NCBI GenBank assembly: GCA_038116745.1
Contig: JAYODW010000028.1
Coordinates: 1-64,000 of the forward strand
Direction: 5' to 3'
Origin: JAYODW01 sp038116745
GTDB taxonomy: Bacteria > Pseudomonadota > Gammaproteobacteria > Ga0077536
DNA length: 64,000 nt
Below, in pieces: positions 28,178-36,927 of the stretch. Position 1 is the first letter of the stretch; every line of letters starts with the position of its first letter. Below the pieces are notes generated by a model that ran no database searches, was not told the origin of the DNA, and worked only from the letters and a program-made list of their open reading frames with translations. Position numbers and translations under genes: made by a program.

Positions 28178-29227
28178 TCAGAAGAATCGGTCGAAATGAA
28201 CTTGTTCCACCGGAACCTTTTGCTCCATCACCAGCATCTGCAGCGCCGCCTGTAGCATTGGCGGCGGGCCCGCGAGGTAGTATTCGTAGTCGGCGAGATT
28301 TCCGCGCAGCGTTTCATGGACGAGTTCGTGAACGAAGCCGACGTAACCGACCCACGCGTGACGAACGTCCATTTCGGGGACGGAAATCGCCGCCTGATAG
28401 GTCACGCGCGACGTATAACCGGGCAGTGCCCTCAGGTACTCCTCGCCGCAGATATCGGCCGGCCCGCGACCACCGAAGAAAAAGCGCAGCTGGCGCTCCG
28501 CCAGCTGCGGTGCAGCCGACGCTGCGCGTGCTATCGCGATCAGAGGCGACAGACCGGAACCACCGGCGATGCAGACAATGTCGCGGGGGATATCGTCGCG
28601 CAGATAGGCCAGACCATAGGGCGCGTCGATGGTCAACGCGTCACCGGACGCCATGTTGTCGAACAGCACGCCGGTGCCGGCGCCGTCCGGCAGGCGTTTG
28701 ATCAGAAAATGCCACTCACCGTCATCATTGGCGTTGTTACACATCGAGTAGGCACGCGGCCCGGTAACGTCGGGAATCTCGAGCAGCGCATATTGCCCGG
28801 GCAGGAACGAAGCCGGTCGTTCGCCACGGCAACGAAACTCGCGAATGTCATGGGTGACATCCCGCACGTCGATCAGCTCGACACGCTGCCTCTGCGGGCG
28901 ATGGTGCGGAATACAGTTCGGGTCCTGCCGCAGCTTGATGGTGCACTCGCCGCGCGCTGCTGACTGGCACCCGAGCTTGCGTCCCTTGCGTCGGTCGCGT
29001 TCGTTGAGCGCGGGCGCATCCGGCCAGAGATCCTCGATTTCGCCGTCGAGCAGTTCGAACCGGCAACTGCCGCACTGCCCGACATTGCACTCGTAGGGAA
29101 ACGGCAGACCAGCGCGCAGCGCCGCGCGCAGCACCGTATCGCCCGGTTCACAGGAAAAGGATTCGCCGCCTTCGATCTGCACCGTGCCGCCGCGTTCGGC
29201 TGCGCTCATTGCGGGTATTGAGCTCAC
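28178..29227 (-). CDS. tmoF: Toluene-monooxygenase-type NADH:ferredoxin reductase (TmoF-like)
   Basis: 349 residues. The N-terminal plant-type [2Fe-2S] domain binds its cluster with Cys47, Cys52, Cys55 and Cys87 (YECNVGQCGSC...LGCQ). The FAD domain has the RAYSM motif, and the NAD domain has GGSGLSPLIA. It passes electrons from NADH to the Rieske ferredoxin TmoC. It overlaps the tmoE stop by 4 bases and closes the tmoABCDEF order known from Pseudomonas mendocina. A second Met at 29209 is also a possible start. Confidence 0.88.
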   Translation of the reverse strand: MSSIPAMSAAERGGTVQIEGGESFSCEPGDTVLRAALRAGLPFPYECNVGQCGSCRFELLDGEIEDLWPDAPALNERDRRKGRKLGCQSAARGECTIKLRQDPNCIPHHRPQRQRVELIDVRDVTHDIREFRCRGERPASFLPGQYALLEIPDVTGPRAYSMCNNANDDGEWHFLIKRLPDGAGTGVLFDNMASGDALTIDAPYGLAYLRDDIPRDIVCIAGGSGLSPLIAIARAASAAPQLAERQLRFFFGGRGPADICGEEYLRALPGYTSRVTYQAAISVPEMDVRHAWVGYVGFVHELVHETLRGNLADYEYYLAGPPPMLQAALQMLVMEQKVPVEQVHFDRFF

Positions 29228-30222
29228 CGACTCAGCCCGAGTGCGGTACGAAACGTCGCGGCCGCCGCGCGCGCCTGCGCCGCGGACTCAGCCGCGCCCG
29301 GCAGCGCCGCGCACCACGCATCGATGGCGCGGTCACCCAACGGTACCCAGCGCGTCAGCCAATCCTCGAGCACCTGCCGGTTGCCCTCTTCGCCGAGAGC
29401 GAATTCAACCAGTGCACCGCTCCAGCGGCGCTGGCGCTCGCTGTCGCGCAGGGCCGATTCGCACATCAGGCTCAGCAGATCGTCCCGGTAGTCGCGCGCG
29501 GTACGCCCGAGCTGGCGGAACAGCACTTCGTCGGCCGCCGGCCGTGCCACCAGATTGAGCGCGACGAACGCTTCACCCCAGTCGTAGGCAACCAGGGCAC
29601 GCTCGATGAGTTCGCGAAAACCCTGCCACGCCGGAGCAGTCTCCCAGTGCTGGCGCTCCCGCTCGGCAAAACCCTGGTCGGACCAGGCATTGGCCAGTTC
29701 GCGCGTGCGGTAGGCCGTGTGCGAAAGCCAGCGCAGGCAATCACCAGCCTGGAAAATCGCACAGTTGCTGATGGTGCTGGCCGGCGCCATCTGCACCAGG
29801 TAAGCCGAACCCATCTGCAGGCCGTGCAGCAGGTAGCGCGATGGGGTGTACAGCAGCGCAAGCGTTGCCAGCCACTCGCGCTCGAGACCGGCATCGTGCT
29901 CGCGTTCGGCGAAATCCTCGAGCAGACCGTCGACGTAATGCTCCTGACCGTCCTGCTGGATGTTGTAGGTGCGATACACCAGTTCGTCCGGGTCGCGAAA
30001 AGCGTCCCAGTCGGGGTGGCTGAGCGGCGACCCTTCGCGATGTTCCCGAAACCACGCATTGACCGGCAGCGCCGGGTCCAGCTCCCAGGGGCATTCGGGC
30101 ACGTCGGTGCTGAAATGCAGGTTGGTCGACACGATGCTGTACTCGTTCGGGCGTTTGCGCGCCTTGTGCAGGTGCGACCAGGTCTTGAGCGGTTTGGCGT
30201 CCGCCGCCTTCGCGTCACTCAT
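29224..30222 (-). CDS. tmoE: Toluene-monooxygenase-type hydroxylase beta subunit (TmoE-like)
   Basis: About 332 residues from ATG 30222, which has a GGGAG site 9 bases upstream and opens MSDAKAADAKPLKTWSHL, close to the start of known TmoE proteins. ATG 30255, overlapping the tmoD stop, would add 11 residues. Conserved TmoE features: DPDELVYRTYNIQQDGQEHYVDGL, MAPASTISNCAIFQAGDCLRWL, DWGEAFVALNLVARP. The helical ferritin-like fold lacks diiron ligands, as usual for beta subunits. It forms the (alpha-beta-gamma)2 hydroxylase with TmoA and TmoB. Confidence 0.9.
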   Translation of the reverse strand: MSDAKAADAKPLKTWSHLHKARKRPNEYSIVSTNLHFSTDVPECPWELDPALPVNAWFREHREGSPLSHPDWDAFRDPDELVYRTYNIQQDGQEHYVDGLLEDFAEREHDAGLEREWLATLALLYTPSRYLLHGLQMGSAYLVQMAPASTISNCAIFQAGDCLRWLSHTAYRTRELANAWSDQGFAERERQHWETAPAWQGFRELIERALVAYDWGEAFVALNLVARPAADEVLFRQLGRTARDYRDDLLSLMCESALRDSERQRRWSGALVEFALGEEGNRQVLEDWLTRWVPLGDRAIDAWCAALPGAAESAAQARAAAATFRTALGLSR

Positions 30223-30254
30223 CGAATCACTGCTCCCGTCAGTCGCCGCGCGCA

Positions 30255-30563
30255 TCACGACGCGGCGGAAAAATAAAATCTCATGAACGCCTCGTCCGCC
30301 TCGATGCGCCCGGAGAACGAACCGAGGATCGTCTCCAGTTCCTGCATCTGAAACGGACGGCCGAGGATCGTTTCCATGGTCTCGCGGCGGATCACGCATT
30401 CGTCGTCGGTCTCCACGCGCACGTATCCCACCCGATCGTCGACCACGAAAGTCTTGTCGGGATTGTCTTCCTCGAGTGCCTCTATCGCAGCGTCGGCCAG
30501 TTCGCCCGGGCGGAAGACGGGGCCGACCCGACGCGCACCTGTGGTGCTACCATCGCCACTCAT
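30255..30563 (-). CDS. tmoD: Toluene-monooxygenase-type effector protein (TmoD-like)
   Basis: 102 residues, matching the ~103 of TmoD. ATG 30563 follows GAGGAG. The conserved core reads RVGPVFRPGELADAAIEALEEDN...VRVETDDECVIRRETMETILGRPF. A cofactor-free protein of the MmoB/DmpM family that docks on the hydroxylase and tunes its chemistry. The stop overlaps a possible tmoE start (TGATG). Confidence 0.9.
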   Translation of the reverse strand: MSGDGSTTGARRVGPVFRPGELADAAIEALEEDNPDKTFVVDDRVGYVRVETDDECVIRRETMETILGRPFQMQELETILGSFSGRIEADEAFMRFYFSAAS

Positions 30564-30615
30564 ATTTTTCTCCTCGTCGCAGACATGTAGGGAACCGGGT
30601 GCGGTTGCGGCCGGA

Positions 30616-30948
30616 TTAAGCCGGCGCGAAATACGGCTCGGCGGCGTCCGCATCCACGAACACGTCGTCACCGCGCAGTTCGACCGGAAATACGGCCAGC
30701 CGACAGTCTTCCGGATTGATGCCGTTGCCCGTGGCTACGTCGAACTGCCACAAGTGTGCGCGACAGGTCAGCGTTTTTGCCTTGAGCGTGCCTTCTTCGA
30801 GTGGTATTTCCTGGTGCGGGCAAATCCCCTGAACGGCGTAGAGGTCGCCGCCATCGGCATGGACCACGAGGATCTCCTTGCCCCCGACCTCGAACGCCTC
30901 CATGTCGCCTTCCCACAGGTCGTCCAACGAACACACGCGTGTAAACAC
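30616..30948 (-). CDS. tmoC: Toluene-monooxygenase-type Rieske ferredoxin (TmoC-like)
   Basis: 110 residues. GTG 30948 is preferred because it follows GGGAGGGGAGGGGC, and the protein VFTRVCSLDDLWEGDME aligns with family starts. The Rieske [2Fe-2S] ligands are in GICPHQE (Cys-x-His) and LTCRAHLWQF (Cys-x2-His). It carries electrons from TmoF to the diiron hydroxylase. Gaps: 28 bases after tmoB and 52 bases before tmoD. Confidence 0.9.
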   Translation of the reverse strand: MFTRVCSLDDLWEGDMEAFEVGGKEILVVHADGGDLYAVQGICPHQEIPLEEGTLKAKTLTCRAHLWQFDVATGNGINPEDCRLAVFPVELRGDDVFVDADAAEPYFAPA

Positions 30949-30976
30949 GCCCCTCCCCTCCCGTTTGCTGCCGGCC

Positions 30977-31252
30977 CTAGCCGGCTTCGGCGACAACCGG
31001 TTCGAAGAAAACCTCGACGGTATCCATCGGCCCGATACCCGCGCCGGCAACCGTCTGCTCGCGCGGAAACGCCTCTTCGGCGTCCTGCAGTCGTACCCGA
31101 AGAATGGTGCCCGCACGCGACGCGACGCGACGCCCGACGGAATGGTAGGCGCACTTCTGCGCGACCTGGTCCATCGAATCACCGTCATCCACCTCGACGA
31201 GCTGGAGCACGAAATCGCTTTCGAAATTGCTCACGATGGGTAAAGCTGCCAT
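30977..31252 (-). CDS. tmoB: Toluene-monooxygenase-type hydroxylase gamma subunit (TmoB-like)
   Basis: 91 residues, the ubiquitin-like gamma subunit. Family features: PIVSNFESDFVLQLVEVDDGDSM near the N-terminus, then VGRRVASRAGTILRVR and the C-terminal PMDTVEVFFEP. It starts 27 bases after tmoA. Confidence 0.9.
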   Translation of the reverse strand: MAALPIVSNFESDFVLQLVEVDDGDSMDQVAQKCAYHSVGRRVASRAGTILRVRLQDAEEAFPREQTVAGAGIGPMDTVEVFFEPVVAEAG

Positions 31253-31279
31253 TTGCCTGTGCTCCCCGTACGTCCCGGT

Positions 31280-32773
31280 TCAGCTGGCTTGCTGCAGACG
31301 CTCATCGTCGCCTGTCGCCCAGCGGTAATCATGCGCATCGCGGCCAAACTCGCCCGGCTGCAGGCCCATGTAGGCGAGCGCCCCTTCCAGCGTCGGCGGC
31401 TGTACGAGGCCGGCCACGAATCGATCGACGAGCGTCTGGTGCCCGGCGTAGCGCTCCGGCTCCTGCTCGAAGATCCAGCGATCGGGTTCCGAACCGAAAT
31501 GGTAGCGACGCCCCTTGTAATCCAGGTGATAGTCGCGGCAGCGCCATTTCGACCCGGGCGTGCCGAGGATCGGCAGGTTCGACATATTGCAGATCACGGG
31601 CAACGTCTCCGGCAGCGCCAGGTCTTCACGGCCGTTCCTGAGATTCTCGGTAATCACGTCCCAGCAGCGGCCCCAGGTATCGTTCCAGCCTGGGTACTTC
31701 GCCTCCAGCCATTCACGGTCGGCGGGCGATGCGCCGGCGGCCGGATTCCACCATACCGTCGGGCGCCAGTACCACACGCCGAGATGCATGCCGTGATGCG
31801 TCTCGTTCAGTTCGTCGAGGAAAATGTCCCAGTACCATGGCCGCTTGAGCCCAAGCTCCTCGATGTTGCGCACGAACTGACCGACGATCCACTCCTCCAT
31901 GAACTCCTTGAACGAACTCTCGCGCCGCGCAAGCGGCGTGTAGTAGTCCATGATCGGCCCGGTGAGGACTGAGAACAGCCGCCACGAGCGCCAGAACGCG
32001 ATGTCGACGCGCTTTTGCGCCTGCTCCTCGTAACCGTTCTCGAGCAGGATCTTGAGCGCCGGCGCACCAATCTGCGCGTGCCGCGCTTCGTCGGTCTGGA
32101 TGCTGGAAATGAGATTGGAGAAACTGAAATCCCCGGCCTCGGCCGCGTCCGCGGCCAGGCCCAGGAACTGCATGTTGGTGAACCCGGTCTCGAAGGCGAA
32201 GGTCAGCATGATGGCGATCGAGATTGCGTCGCGACAGTTCATCAAATCGGCGAACATGTGGCGTGCCGCAATCGCCGCCCATTCGTTGGTATGCATCGCG
32301 CGGTGAGCCCAGTCGAACTGTCGATCCTTGGGCACGAACTCGTGCGGGAAAAAGAGCTGGATCTGGCCGTGGCGCAACTCGTCGAGCATGCCGAAGGTCG
32401 CCATGTTGCGCATTCCCGGCGCCTTGCCGAAACGGGCCATGCGTGCCTCGGCCATGCCGGCCGCATACTCCTGCGCGGCAATCGCCCCGTAATGCGACTT
32501 GAGCGTCGACAACCAGCCCGGGTCGGCCTGCTCGCAGAATTTCATCCGCGTCAGCGCGGCCTTGACCGAGTACGCACCCGCGTCTTTCTCACGCTGCACG
32601 CTGACGTATTCGCGGAAAGTCGTTTTGTACGGCTCATCGTAACTTTCCCACACGGCGGGTTCGATCCCGAAGGTGTCGCTCATCTGCGGGGGGAACAACT
32701 CCTCGACGGTAACGTGTGCAGGCGTCCAGTTGGTGTCACGAGCCAGGTCGTACCAGTCAGCGCGTTTCAGCAT
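31280..32773 (-). CDS. tmoA: Toluene-4-monooxygenase-type diiron hydroxylase alpha subunit (TmoA-like)
   Basis: 497 residues, full length. The six diiron ligands are Glu102, Glu132 and His135 (DELRHGQ), Glu195 (FAFETGFTN) and Glu229 with His232 (TDEARHAQ), two lower than in P. mendocina TmoA. Thr199 matches the active-site Thr201. Of three known pocket positions, Ile98 and Ala105 match Ile100 and Ala107, but Gln101 replaces Gly103, a position known to influence regiospecificity. The enzyme hydroxylates an aromatic ring or alkene with O2; the substrate is not inferable. First gene of the operon, with a sigma-54 promoter 70-85 bases upstream. Confidence 0.92.
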   Translation of the reverse strand: MLKRADWYDLARDTNWTPAHVTVEELFPPQMSDTFGIEPAVWESYDEPYKTTFREYVSVQREKDAGAYSVKAALTRMKFCEQADPGWLSTLKSHYGAIAAQEYAAGMAEARMARFGKAPGMRNMATFGMLDELRHGQIQLFFPHEFVPKDRQFDWAHRAMHTNEWAAIAARHMFADLMNCRDAISIAIMLTFAFETGFTNMQFLGLAADAAEAGDFSFSNLISSIQTDEARHAQIGAPALKILLENGYEEQAQKRVDIAFWRSWRLFSVLTGPIMDYYTPLARRESSFKEFMEEWIVGQFVRNIEELGLKRPWYWDIFLDELNETHHGMHLGVWYWRPTVWWNPAAGASPADREWLEAKYPGWNDTWGRCWDVITENLRNGREDLALPETLPVICNMSNLPILGTPGSKWRCRDYHLDYKGRRYHFGSEPDRWIFEQEPERYAGHQTLVDRFVAGLVQPPTLEGALAYMGLQPGEFGRDAHDYRWATGDDERLQQAS

Positions 32774-32841
32774 GTTGGTCTCCGTTATTGACGCCGCGCG
32801 GAAACGAGCAGGAACCGCACCGGCTAATTGTTCAGGGAACT

Positions 32842-32857
32842 AGCAATCGCTACGCCA
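32842..32857 (-). promoter_or_regulatory. Sigma-54 promoter of the tmo operon
   Basis: On the minus strand TGGCGT-AGCGA-TTGCT matches the -24/-12 consensus TGGCAC-N5-TTGCW, with both invariant GG and GC at the right distance. Transcription would begin near 32831, about 58 bases before tmoA. A sigma-54-dependent activator gene is divergent, next door. Confidence 0.8.
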
Positions 32858-32904
32858 TATTGCGCTGCAGTAATTTTTTCTGCTTGGAATTCAGTTTCTT
32901 AGCG

Positions 32905-32922
32905 TTGCGATAAACAATGCAA
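32905..32922. promoter_or_regulatory. Candidate upstream activator site
   Basis: TTGCGATAAACAATGCAA, an imperfect inverted repeat about 75-90 bases upstream of the predicted tmo start site. It is in the zone where XylR/DmpR-type activators bind, but is only loosely like their TTGATCAA-type sites. The surrounding 361-base intergenic region (32774-33134) is A+T-rich and has no gene. Confidence 0.4.
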
Positions 32923-33134
32923 TGGGAAAAACGAGTCACGTGAGGCGATATGGCGGCAAACATATTCCTCAAATCATGCAGTTTTTCTTAGAATAATGAA
33001 ATCGTCCAGAATTTTGCGACTATGATGCGATTGCTACGCGGGCCGTTTGCCGTCGCTCGCCATCGCGGCTCGGCTCCCACTGTTCAACCCGCCGCTCGCG
33101 CCGTCGGTGCGCCACCGCCGTTAACGGGGATGCC

Positions 33135-34835
33135 GTGAACGACGCCGCGCGAGCCGACAAACTACTTGCGCGACTGAAGTTCTCGCTCGCCGAGGGCCGG
33201 CTTACGCTGGACAACCGGCGCATGCTGCTGCTCGACGCGTTCTCGCTCGGCGCGCTCAGGACCGAGCTGGTGGACTCCCTCGGCATCGAGGCCGCCCGCG
33301 GTCTCATGACCCGCATTGGCTACGTCGCGGGGAGCCGTGATGCCAACAGTGCACGTCGCCTGTACCCGGAGTCGGGTGACTACCGCCGCGCGTTTCTCTC
33401 GTCGCCGCAGATTGCCGGGCTCGAGGGTTTGGTGCGTTCCGAGCCGGTGGACGTGACACTGGACCCGGCAAGCCGCACTTTTTACGCCGAATACATCTGG
33501 CACAACTCGTCGGAGAGCGAGACCCACGTCAACAATTACGGCACCGGGCATACACCCGTGTGCTGGATGCTCGTCGGCTATGCCTGCGGTTTCGCCGCAA
33601 GCTTTGTCGGCCAGGCGATCGTGTTCCGCGAAGTCCAGTGTGTGGGCATGGGCCACGAGAACTGTCGTGTCATCGGCAAGCCGGTGGACGCATGGCCGGA
33701 CGGTGCACAGGATCTCGCTTATCTCAGTCCCCGCGCGTTCGTGAACATGAATCTTGGGCGCAGCACTGAACTCAGCGCCGCCGCCGGTGCGCGCGACGGC
33801 GAAGCGCCAGACCGCTGGCAGATGGTGGGCATCGCCCCGTCGTTCAGCGCCGCCTGCCTGGCGCTGGAGCGCGTGGCCGACACCGACGCGACCGTCCTTT
33901 TCACCGGCGAATCGGGCGTCGGCAAGGAACTTTTCGCCCGCAATCTCCATCGCCTGTCGCCGCGGCGCGAGAGTCCCTTCGTCGCCATCAACTGCGCCGC
34001 GATACCCGACGAGCTGCTCGAGTCGGAACTGTTCGGGGTCGAAAAAGGCGCCTTCACCGGCGCCGTGGCGTCACGGCCGGGGCGATTCGAACTCGCCGAT
34101 GGCGGCACCCTGTTCCTGGACGAAGTGGGGACGCTGAGTTCCGCCGCCCAGGCAAAACTGTTACGGGCGCTGCAGGAAGGCGAATTCGAACGTGTCGGCG
34201 GCTTGGATACCCGCCGGGTCGACGTGCGCGTCGTTGCCGCGACCAATGTCGATCTGGAGAGCGCTGTGCGTGCGCGCGAGTTTCGTGAAGATCTTTTGTA
34301 CCGGCTCAACGTGTTTCCGATCCACGTACCGGCGCTGCGCGATCGGCCAGAGGACATTCCGCTGCTGACGGACACATTCTTCAAGCGCTATTGCGAACGC
34401 CACCGCCGCGCTCTGAAAGGGATCAATGCGAACGCCGTCGAAGCGCTCATGAACCACGACTGGCCGGGAAATATCCGTGAGCTCGAGAATCTCATCGAAC
34501 GCGCGGTAATTCTCGCCCGTGACGGCGGCAGCATCGAGATCGAACACCTGTTCCGCCAGGGTCGCGCGACGGCGGCGACGCCTTCCGCTACCACCGCAAC
34601 GCCGGCGGCACGATCATCTCCGCAGGCGAACCCTGCACGGGCGGCAGCCGTGCAACCGTTTGCGGACGCGGACGGCACCCTCGATGACGTCATCGACGGT
34701 GCGATCGACCAGGCCCTGGCGGCGACCGCCGGAAACGTATCGGCGGCCGCGCGCAGGCTCGGGATATCACGCGCACGGCTGGACTATCGCCTTTCCAAAC
34801 GGCGCAGGGATGCGGGAACGGCGGACGCCGGCTGA
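33135..34835 (+). CDS. XylR/DmpR-type sigma-54-dependent activator
   Basis: 566 residues, GTG start. Residues 1-~110 are XylR_N, which senses aromatics. Residues ~115-185 are a V4R domain with conserved Cys143, 151, 169 and 177. The AAA+ domain has Walker A GESGVGKE (258-265), the sigma-54 contact GAFTGA (305-310) and Walker B TLFLDE (325-330). A Fis-type helix-turn-helix closes the protein (NVSAAARRLGISRARLDYRLSK). Members are direct effector sensors that derepress their ATPase when an aromatic binds. Divergent from tmoA, so it almost certainly drives the operon from the sigma-54 promoter at 32842-32857. Confidence 0.92.
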   Translation: MNDAARADKLLARLKFSLAEGRLTLDNRRMLLLDAFSLGALRTELVDSLGIEAARGLMTRIGYVAGSRDANSARRLYPESGDYRRAFLSSPQIAGLEGLVRSEPVDVTLDPASRTFYAEYIWHNSSESETHVNNYGTGHTPVCWMLVGYACGFAASFVGQAIVFREVQCVGMGHENCRVIGKPVDAWPDGAQDLAYLSPRAFVNMNLGRSTELSAAAGARDGEAPDRWQMVGIAPSFSAACLALERVADTDATVLFTGESGVGKELFARNLHRLSPRRESPFVAINCAAIPDELLESELFGVEKGAFTGAVASRPGRFELADGGTLFLDEVGTLSSAAQAKLLRALQEGEFERVGGLDTRRVDVRVVAATNVDLESAVRAREFREDLLYRLNVFPIHVPALRDRPEDIPLLTDTFFKRYCERHRRALKGINANAVEALMNHDWPGNIRELENLIERAVILARDGGSIEIEHLFRQGRATAATPSATTATPAARSSPQANPARAAAVQPFADADGTLDDVIDGAIDQALAATAGNVSAAARRLGISRARLDYRLSKRRRDAGTADAG

Positions 34836-34872
34836 ACGATCCCCTGCGCGAGCAGAGTTGATGACCGGTTTA

Positions 34873-35187
34873 CTACCGGCCCTGTGCCCGTTTGATAGCC
34901 GCCACGATATCCGCTGTCGCCGGCACCCGCTCCGGCGTTACATACAAACGACAGCACGGTGACCCGCCCGGAACTTCACCGGCGACATCCTCACCATCGA
35001 TCAAAATGGTCGGCGAACCCCAGGCCTGCAACGTCGGCAACGTGTCAGGCGACATCAAATCGATCGTCTCGTAATGAGCCACTCCGCACTGCGCCAGCGC
35101 CGCTTCGAGGTTGGCGCGCGCAGGCGCCGCCAGTGGACAACCCGCGAACCACAGAAACCGAACGTCGGGCTGCGTGTCTTTCACCAT
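34873..35187 (-). CDS. Thioredoxin-fold small protein
   Basis: 104 residues. It starts MVKDTQPDVRFLWFAGCPLAAPARANLEAAL, with a beta-alpha start and a single Cys (CPLAAP) where thioredoxins have CxxC. It then has the cis-Pro-like GSPTILIDGEDVAG and a vicinal Cys-Cys pair (GGSPCCRLY). Similar proteins are annotated as DF-family (seleno)protein or glutaredoxin-like. It follows the Rieske ferredoxin by 42 bases and may help cluster or thiol maintenance; function unproven. Confidence 0.55.
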   Translation of the reverse strand: MVKDTQPDVRFLWFAGCPLAAPARANLEAALAQCGVAHYETIDLMSPDTLPTLQAWGSPTILIDGEDVAGEVPGGSPCCRLYVTPERVPATADIVAAIKRAQGR

Positions 35188-35229
35188 CCCGGGTACTCCG
35201 GTCCGCGACGCCTTCCCGTCCGCATCGCC

Positions 35230-35553
35230 TCAGGCGCTGGCGCGTGACTCGACCCAGAGTGCGTTATCGGCAAGCTCCACCGGTACGGTCTCCAGCGGCT
35301 CGGTGCAGGGAAACGCCAGCGGCTCGCCGCTTTTGATGTTAAACGCGCCGCCATGGTAAGGGCATTCAATTTCCTCGCCGTCCTGGTACCCCTCGCACAG
35401 ACTTGCCATCCCATGCGTACAGGTATCGGCGGTGACGAAGTAGTCGTCACCGACCTGGTAGACGGCAAGCGGCGGATAGCCGTCGACAACCACCCGCCGT
35501 GGCTCGCCTTCGCTGACTTCATCAACCGCGCACAAGCGAACTAGACTGGACAC
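35230..35553 (-). CDS. Rieske ferredoxin of a ring-hydroxylating dioxygenase
   Basis: 107 residues from GTG 35553, placed after a TCGGAGAA site; a longer frame exists but has no homology. Ligands: DTCTHGMAS (Cys-x-His) and IECPYHGGAF (Cys-x2-His), as in BphF/NdoA-type ferredoxins. It follows the alpha subunit at 35641-36903 after 87 bases. It is the only RHO-type ferredoxin in the window and may serve all four oxygenases. Confidence 0.88.
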   Translation of the reverse strand: MSSLVRLCAVDEVSEGEPRRVVVDGYPPLAVYQVGDDYFVTADTCTHGMASLCEGYQDGEEIECPYHGGAFNIKSGEPLAFPCTEPLETVPVELADNALWVESRASA

Positions 35554-35640
35554 GTTTAGAATTTCTCCGACATTGAAATGATCAGGCCAGCACCGGCGCG
35601 CGACCACTGGACGAAGTCACGCAAAGGGCATCCGCACATA

Positions 35641-36903
35641 TCACGCCGCCGCCATCTGTTGTCGATACGCTTCCCAAAAACCGATGATCGCCCCTTCGGT
35701 GACGAGGTGCTCGGCGTCCTCCGCGCGCCCCCCGCCCATGGCGATGTAGGAGGCTTTCTCACGGTCGCGCACGACCGCCTTCTGCACAATCTCGACCGCC
35801 TCCCCATCCTCCATTGAAATCAATCCCGCGGGGCCGATCAGATTGCTCTGCTTGATCCGGATCGCGCGCATCTCCTCATCGTCGTCGGCGTAGCCGAAGT
35901 GCGTCCACACGAGCTCGAATCCGTCCTCGCCGTGGGTCACGATCTGGCGTACCGCCAGCGTGTTGGCAATCTGCTGGACGATGACGTTCGGAAAGATGGA
36001 CAGGATCACCAGCGTAATGTCGTCGTCGAAATCGGCGCGTCCGGCGAGCAGGGACGGGTCCTGCAGGCGAAACTCAGAATTAAGACTGCGGCTGTCCTTA
36101 TATATTTCCCTGTCGACTGCTTCGTCAGTCGTCGATGCCCGCGTATACAGCAGGCTGTGCCGCCCATCGCCATCCATGACGCTCGCACCCTGCTGCGAAG
36201 CGCGGTACAGGCCGAACGTGTTGTGGAACAGGTGCAGCAGGCTTGCGTGGTAGGGATCGCGGGTATTCTCGGCGTAGAGTTTCCAGTTGCCGTGCATGAA
36301 CTGGCGCTGATCGCCGAGCACGGCGACGGGGCGATTGAAAATACGGGTGACCGCCGCCACGGTCGTCGGCCCCAGATAATCGGCGAGCGGCGGGGCTTCG
36401 TCCGAAAAGGTCGCGAAAACAAGGCCGGCCAGGCTCTCGGTCCGCAGCACATCGAGTCCGTGCGCACCCAGGTCGAAGCTCTTCGGCATGCCCCCTTTGC
36501 CCTTGACACCGCGCCGGAACGGCACACCGAGCAATTTACCTTTGAGATCATAGGCCCATTGGTGATAGACGCATTCCAGGTGCGCAGCATTGCCGCGCAG
36601 TTCGCGGCACACCAGCGCGCCGCGGTGGGCACAGCGGTTCTGCATGACGTTGATGCCACCCTCATCGTCGCGCGTTACCACCACCGGCGTATCACCGATG
36701 AAGGTCGTTTTGTAGTCGCCGCTGTTCGGGATTTCGGCCTCCAGCGCAACAAAGCTCCAGTTCTCGCCGCGAAAAATACGTTCCTGTTCGCGGGCGTAGA
36801 CGTCCGGTGACGTAAAAACGTAGTAGGGAACGGCAAAGCCTTCATCTGTTTGCGGCCAGTCGAGTACAGCCGGATTGGTCGTTTCGTTCACGATGGTTGT
36901 CAT
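35641..36903 (-). CDS. Rieske oxygenase alpha subunit 1 (salicylate/anthranilate-hydroxylase-like)
   Basis: 420 residues. Rieske ligands Cys91, His93 (CAHRG), Cys111 and His114 (CVYH), with 17 residues between the pairs. Mononuclear iron site: Asp216 and His219, His224 (NTRDPYHASLLH). The C-terminal LIGPAGLISMEDGEAVEIVQ stretch resembles NagG/AndAc, which use salicylate or anthranilate. This differs from the other three alpha subunits here, whose site is 'NWK..x..NFxGDxYHxxxTH'. Operon: beta (24 bases upstream), this gene, ferredoxin, thioredoxin-fold protein. Confidence 0.88.
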   Translation of the reverse strand: MTTIVNETTNPAVLDWPQTDEGFAVPYYVFTSPDVYAREQERIFRGENWSFVALEAEIPNSGDYKTTFIGDTPVVVTRDDEGGINVMQNRCAHRGALVCRELRGNAAHLECVYHQWAYDLKGKLLGVPFRRGVKGKGGMPKSFDLGAHGLDVLRTESLAGLVFATFSDEAPPLADYLGPTTVAAVTRIFNRPVAVLGDQRQFMHGNWKLYAENTRDPYHASLLHLFHNTFGLYRASQQGASVMDGDGRHSLLYTRASTTDEAVDREIYKDSRSLNSEFRLQDPSLLAGRADFDDDITLVILSIFPNVIVQQIANTLAVRQIVTHGEDGFELVWTHFGYADDDEEMRAIRIKQSNLIGPAGLISMEDGEAVEIVQKAVVRDREKASYIAMGGGRAEDAEHLVTEGAIIGFWEAYRQQMAAA

Positions 36904-36927
36904 GTGCTGTCCTCCGTCGCGCTGCGC

